Shown piece by piece: positions 44,088-47,204 of a stretch of DNA of 47,204 nt. Source of the DNA: an uncultured Flavobacteriales bacterium (lineage in GTDB: Bacteria > Bacteroidota > Bacteroidia > Flavobacteriales_D > Sanyastnellaceae). The stretch lies in assembly GCA_938085105.1 (NCBI GenBank), contig CALKGK010000029.1:1-47204 (forward strand). Direction: 5' to 3'. How positions within the stretch are numbered: position 1 is the stretch's first letter; each line of letters opens with the position of its first letter. A program made the position numbers and the translations under genes. The notes under the pieces were generated by a model that saw only the letters and a list, made by a program, of their open reading frames with translations, did not search any database and was not told where the DNA came from.

Positions 44088-44462
44088 ATGAGTTTTGAAA
44101 TTACAGGAAAGTTGAAACTGATCATGGACGAGCAACGTTTTGATTCAGGTTTCTACAAGAGAGAATTCGTGGTGACCACGCAAGAACAATACCCACAAGA
44201 CCTCAAATTTGAGCTCTTCAAGGAGAAGTGTGAAATGATTCAGAACTTCAACATCGGAGACCCGATTTCTGTGAAGTTTGATGTGCGTGGAAGAGAGTGG
44301 AACGGAAACTACTACGTGAACCTCAATGCTTGGAGAATTGACGCACCAAGTGGAGCAGCACCTGCAGCAGGTGGAGGAGCCCCAGCAGCGGCGGCAGCGC
44401 CACTTCCTACCAGCGCACCCATTGATCTTTCAGGAGATGATGACGACGATTTGCCGTTCTAA
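44088..44462 (+). CDS. DUF3127 OB-fold protein with SSB-like acidic tail
   Basis: The 124 aa protein has an SSB-like OB-fold at residues 1-85 (GKLKLIMDEQRFDSG, REFVVTTQEQYPQ, ISVKFDVRGREWNG, YYVNLNAWRI), a low-complexity Ala/Gly/Pro linker (about 88-111) and a tip reading DDDDDLPF. That ends like the single-stranded-DNA-binding protein C terminus (acidic run then L/I-P-F), which docks replication and repair proteins. It is therefore probably a single-stranded nucleic-acid-binding paralogue of Ssb; binding is not proven. Its TAA directly abuts the ATG of the next gene. Confidence 0.85.
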   Translation: MSFEITGKLKLIMDEQRFDSGFYKREFVVTTQEQYPQDLKFELFKEKCEMIQNFNIGDPISVKFDVRGREWNGNYYVNLNAWRIDAPSGAAPAAGGGAPAAAAAPLPTSAPIDLSGDDDDDLPF

Positions 44463-45848
44463 ATGAACCGCCGTCGGACAGACGAACTGGCAAGCTTTCT
44501 TCAACGAATGCTGCCCAGCCCATTCAGCATCGCTATCGGTCTTAGTATCGTAGCGATGCTGCTTGCGTTTATATTCAGTAGGAGTGAAGCAGGTCAGGAA
44601 CCCTTAAGCGTGCCCGACCTCCTCCTCATCTGGGGCGAAGGAATGTGGAACTCCACCCTTTTGGTGTTCGCATTTCAGATGATGCTCATGCTCGTTTTGG
44701 GTCACGTGTTGGCTTTGAGCAAGCCCATCCATCGGCTCATCCAAATGCTCATCCGGAACTTCTGCTCCACCGGTCCGAAAGCCACCTTCATCCTCACGCT
44801 TTTCACCCTCCTCATGGCCTTTGTGAATTGGGGGCTCGGACTCATTTTTGGTGCCATCTTCGCCCGCGCATTGGGAGAGTTTGCCTCCAAAAACAAAATC
44901 CCGATGAACTACCCGCTCTTGGCCGCCGGTGGCTATTCCGGACTCATGGTGTGGCACGGAGGTTTGAGTGGTTCCTCGCTCGTGAAAGTGGCCGAACCTG
45001 GTCACCTCAAATCCCTTATGGCCAACTCTTCGCTCAATGCATTTCCCGAACGAATTTCACTCGGCGTAACCGTTTTTTCCAACATGAACCTTTGTGCCTC
45101 GCTCGCACTATTGATCTTGCTCCCATTGAGTTTGTACCTCATAGCGAAACGCTGGAAGGGAACCGCCCCTCAACTGCGAATGCTGGAAGTGGTGGAAGTG
45201 GAAGAAGAGCGCGTAGGAGGAATGGAGAAACTCGACCTGTGGAAAGGACTTGGTGTTGGATTCGGAATGTTGATTTTGGTGGTTTCCTTGTTGTCCGTTA
45301 CGCGCACCGAAAATCCGATGAGCCTTCAATTCATCACTCCCAACTGGATCAACCAAAGCTTTTTGGCCCTGGCCTTGATCTTCCACGGTAACATCCCTTC
45401 TTTCCTGAAGGCCTTGGACCATGCCATTGGCGGGAGTGCGGGGATTCTTATTCAATTTCCGCTTTATTTTGGAGTGATGGCCCTCATTCAAAACACCGGC
45501 ATGATTCCCTGGCTCGCCGAGATCATGAGCTCAAGCGGCAGTGTTTTCTTTCCCATCCTCACCATGTTTTCTGCCGGACTCGTCAACATCTTCGTCCCCA
45601 GTGGAGGCGGTCAGTGGGCCGTTCAAGGCGCCTTGGTGATGGAGAGTGCGGCAGCCATCGGGGTTCCTTTCCACAAAGCCATCCTCGCCCTTGCTTATGG
45701 CGACCAGCTCACCAACATGCTTCAACCCTTTTGGGCCCTGCCGCTTCTTGGTATTACTGGTTTAAAAGCGAAAGCCATTTTGCCCTACACCTTGCTACTT
45801 ATGGTGATTGGTACCATCATCTTTACAACTGTGCTGTTGATCTTTTGA
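44463..45848 (+). CDS. short-chain fatty acid transporter (AtoE family)
   Basis: The 461 aa inner-membrane protein has about ten to twelve hydrophobic helices and the family's MLPSPFSIAIGLSI start region, GLIFGAIFARALGE, YSGLMVWHGGLSGSSLVKVA and the conserved FVPSGGGQWAVQGALVM near the C terminus. AtoE-like proteins are predicted to import short-chain fatty acids such as butyrate or acetoacetate. It starts directly at the end of the DUF3127 gene, so the two are co-transcribed, which may be coincidental in function. No terminator with a T tract follows. Confidence 0.93.
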   Translation: MNRRRTDELASFLQRMLPSPFSIAIGLSIVAMLLAFIFSRSEAGQEPLSVPDLLLIWGEGMWNSTLLVFAFQMMLMLVLGHVLALSKPIHRLIQMLIRNFCSTGPKATFILTLFTLLMAFVNWGLGLIFGAIFARALGEFASKNKIPMNYPLLAAGGYSGLMVWHGGLSGSSLVKVAEPGHLKSLMANSSLNAFPERISLGVTVFSNMNLCASLALLILLPLSLYLIAKRWKGTAPQLRMLEVVEVEEERVGGMEKLDLWKGLGVGFGMLILVVSLLSVTRTENPMSLQFITPNWINQSFLALALIFHGNIPSFLKALDHAIGGSAGILIQFPLYFGVMALIQNTGMIPWLAEIMSSSGSVFFPILTMFSAGLVNIFVPSGGGQWAVQGALVMESAAAIGVPFHKAILALAYGDQLTNMLQPFWALPLLGITGLKAKAILPYTLLLMVIGTIIFTTVLLIF

Positions 45849-46270
45849 GGAGATCTCACAGTTCTTTACCTGCCTTTCTTCCTCGAGCGAAAACAATTCA
45901 AGCCGACATAAAAAGTGTTTGAACGAGGATGAATTTTCTTATAAATCCACCGCAAAATCGCACTCCAATCGTTCTCATTTAGCAAAATCCTAAACAGGAA
46001 CTTTTAAAGCAAAAGGAACATCAAAAAGGCACAAAGAAAGACCACTGATTTGCACATTTAACAAACAAGCCAAAGCACACAGATGCTTGGTTTTAATGAG
46101 GGCTGTGGAAGCATGTTTGATGATGGATAATAAATGGCTACCTTTCTTAAGCCTTCATCTGAGTTCTCGTTTAGCTTTTGGGTTATATGATGTTATTGGG
46201 AAGAAAGGTGAGGATATATACTAGTTGTGTGTCATATAAAATGTAACAACCAATATTTAAGTAAGAATTT
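45849..46270. other. 422-base intergenic stretch, A+T-rich transition
   Basis: No gene of confidence is seen. Base composition turns visibly A+T-richer from about 45920 onward. A 42-codon frame (46096-46224, MRAVEACLMMDNKWLPFLSL then on to a TAG) is too short to call. A near -7 box TACCTTTC is at 46139-46146. Just before the next gene, GTTGT (46224-46228) and ACAAC (46246-46250) make a small inverted repeat. The stretch marks the change from conserved genes to likely accessory DNA. Confidence 0.7.
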
Positions 46271-46927
46271 ATGCTACATGAAATGAAATTTTCTGGGTAC
46301 TCAGCATGGGTGGAAGATGTGACAATTGCAAAATGGTTAGTAGAAGATAGAGATTATATTGTAAAAGGTCAAATAATTGCGGAAATACTTGTCGTGTGGG
46401 AGGAGAATGACGAAATATTAAGCAATACATATGAACAAACAGCAGAAGAAACAGGTGTCATCAAGTTAAAGGCAGCAGAAGGTTCTGCTGTGAGGTTAGA
46501 TTGTGATGTTGTTTGTTCAATTGACATGTCGGCTGAAAAGCCTTCCTATAAGCCGTTAAAGTACTTTTTACCTGAAATAAGTCCATATAGGCCTATAAAA
46601 GCTAAATGTCCATGTTGTGACACGGAAACCATTTATTCCAGTCACATGAGAATAAATACTTCCGAGAGGAATCACTATCTATTTACATACCAATGCCAAA
46701 GTTGCGGCAAGCTTGAAAGCTCCGAAGAAGCTCATCCCAATGGTATTCGTGTTGGTTTAGAAAAGAGATGTGTTTGTGGAGGTCAATATAGAAGGGATAA
46801 AAATATATTCTGCCCTGACTGTAAATATAGAAGAACAGCAAAAAATAAAGCTGAAGATAGACTATATGCAACAATTGAAGAAATGGAGAGTCTTAAAAAG
46901 AGGCATGGCAATGAAGAAATAGAATAA
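46271..46927 (+). CDS. hypothetical protein: lipoyl-like domain plus two zinc ribbons
   Basis: The 218 aa protein was not recognised as a whole. Residues 1 to about 85 follow the biotinyl/lipoyl barrel pattern (KWLVEDRDYIVKGQIIAEIL, then EETGVIKLKAAEGSAVRLDC), as in acyltransferase E2 or efflux hairpins, but no modified-Lys motif is present at the turn. Residues 113-116 (CPCC) and 142-145 (CQSC) form one zinc ribbon; Cys167/169 and Cys181/184 (CVCGG..CPDC) a second. The C terminus is basic and helical. Codon use is A+T-richer than in the genes before it, which suggests acquired DNA. No ribosome binding site. Function unknown. Confidence 0.75.
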   Translation: MLHEMKFSGYSAWVEDVTIAKWLVEDRDYIVKGQIIAEILVVWEENDEILSNTYEQTAEETGVIKLKAAEGSAVRLDCDVVCSIDMSAEKPSYKPLKYFLPEISPYRPIKAKCPCCDTETIYSSHMRINTSERNHYLFTYQCQSCGKLESSEEAHPNGIRVGLEKRCVCGGQYRRDKNIFCPDCKYRRTAKNKAEDRLYATIEEMESLKKRHGNEEIE

Positions 46928-46974
46928 AACTTAATGACGCTTGGAAGATATAAATGTCTAATAAAACGACTCAC

Positions 46975-47019
46975 AACAAAGTATAAACGGTATTAAAACG
47001 ACCGCTTATACCAATCGTT
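46975..47019 (+). repeat. attC-like imperfect palindrome between accessory genes
   Basis: AAC (46975-46977) and GTT (47017-47019) flank an 11-bp stem with one mismatch: GTATAAACGGT (46981-46991) and ACCGCTTATAC (47001-47011), with a 9-base loop. Spacers on the two sides differ (3 and 5 bases). The order AAC, unequal spacer, stem, loop, stem, spacer, GTT resembles a short integron attC site. There is no T tract, so it is not an intrinsic terminator. Confidence 0.45.
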
Positions 47020-47048
47020 AGCATTAATTTCGATAATCACAATTAGTC

Positions 47049-47204
47049 ATGGGACATGGTAAAAACTCAAATATTAGCAGTTACTACGATGGTAACTACA
47101 CATACATGCGCCTCAGTAGCAGAAAACATGACGTTTTAACCGACTATATTTATAAAAAATACTTATTTAAAATTGATACAGAATATAAGTCATCAAGTTC
47201 AAAA
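47049..47204 (+). CDS. hypothetical protein, 5' part (runs off window)
   Basis: From the ATG at 47049 the frame stays open for all 52 codons to the window end (MGHGKNSNISSYYDGNYTYM, then RLSSRKHDVLTDYIYKKYLF and on). The product is Tyr/Ser-rich and A+T-rich in codon use. It begins 30 bases after the attC-like palindrome, the distance expected for a cassette gene. It is too short to judge function. Confidence 0.5.
   Translation, partial: MGHGKNSNISSYYDGNYTYMRLSSRKHDVLTDYIYKKYLFKIDTEYKSSSSK

Noticed and set aside
45965-45973. CCAATCGTT shared with the attC-like site at 47011-47019, suggesting a cassette boundary
   Set aside because: It is only nine bases and no stem surrounds the first copy.
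46136-46146. Resemblance of GGCTACCTTT here to the flavin reductase promoter at 43152-43162
   Set aside because: The flanks do not align; the match is explained by the shared promoter consensus.
46096-46224. 42-codon frame before the zinc-ribbon gene
   Set aside because: It is too short, has no recognisable motif, and a frame of that length is expected by chance.

Overview
The window reads as chromosomal DNA of a member of the Bacteroidota, most likely a marine or freshwater relative of the Flavobacteriales. This rests on TAnnTTTG (-7) promoter boxes before many genes, the near absence of Shine-Dalgarno sequences, lipoproteins with LASC/LVSC-type signals, GH3-type acyl-adenylating and YwqK/MORN proteins, and the family content. 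No genome search could be run, so rank below phylum is inference.

Layout. 1-614: 3' end of a 23S rRNA, a 5S rRNA and the rRNA operon terminator. 661-9271: small hypothetical protein, der, metK, an anchored beta-propeller protein, a propeller-like lipoprotein on the other strand, and dnaB. 9338-14499: an exported amidotransferase-like protein converges on a tightly overlapping minus-strand operon (HD phosphohydrolase, HEAT/cyclophilin lipoprotein, methyltransferase), followed by a SiaB-like anti-sigma-type kinase. 14694-16545: two orphan small genes with near-identical operator/promoters next to a WYL-domain regulator. 16589-22734: muramidase-like protein, Hsp20, DUF554 protein, tgt, an LptF/LptG permease, ispE and era. 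22751-23757: initiator tRNA with promoter and terminator, a 124-125 bp tandem repeat array and a DJ-1/PfpI gene truncated at that array. 23984-33935: GH3-type enzyme, exported propeller, deoxynucleoside kinase, YceI lipoprotein, K+-dependent membrane pyrophosphatase, pyruvate dehydrogenase E1 beta, etfBA and a bifunctional-nuclease/UVR protein. 34013-41244: a three-gene exported cluster (giant TPR-MORN protein plus two DUF3857/transglutaminase-like proteins, one with its catalytic triad lost). 41288-45848: nucleoside transporter, purE, flavin reductase, DUF3127 OB-fold protein and short-chain fatty acid transporter. 45849-47204: A+T-richer DNA with one unusual zinc-ribbon protein, an attC-like imperfect palindrome and the start of another gene running off the window.

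Most of the window is housekeeping: translation and tRNA modification (rRNA, tRNA-fMet, der, era, tgt), replication (dnaB, deoxynucleoside kinase), one-carbon and purine metabolism (metK, purE), isoprenoid synthesis (ispE), LPS export (LptF-like) and energy metabolism (PDH E1 beta, ETF, H+/Na+-PPase).

The best candidates for something undescribed are the WYL regulator with two orphan genes sharing a CGTAA-N5-TTACG element that overlaps their promoters, the cassette-like A+T-rich end of the window, the exported MORN/transglutaminase trio, the Tgt lacking three zinc cysteines, and the tandem array beside tRNA-fMet that ends a DJ-1 gene.
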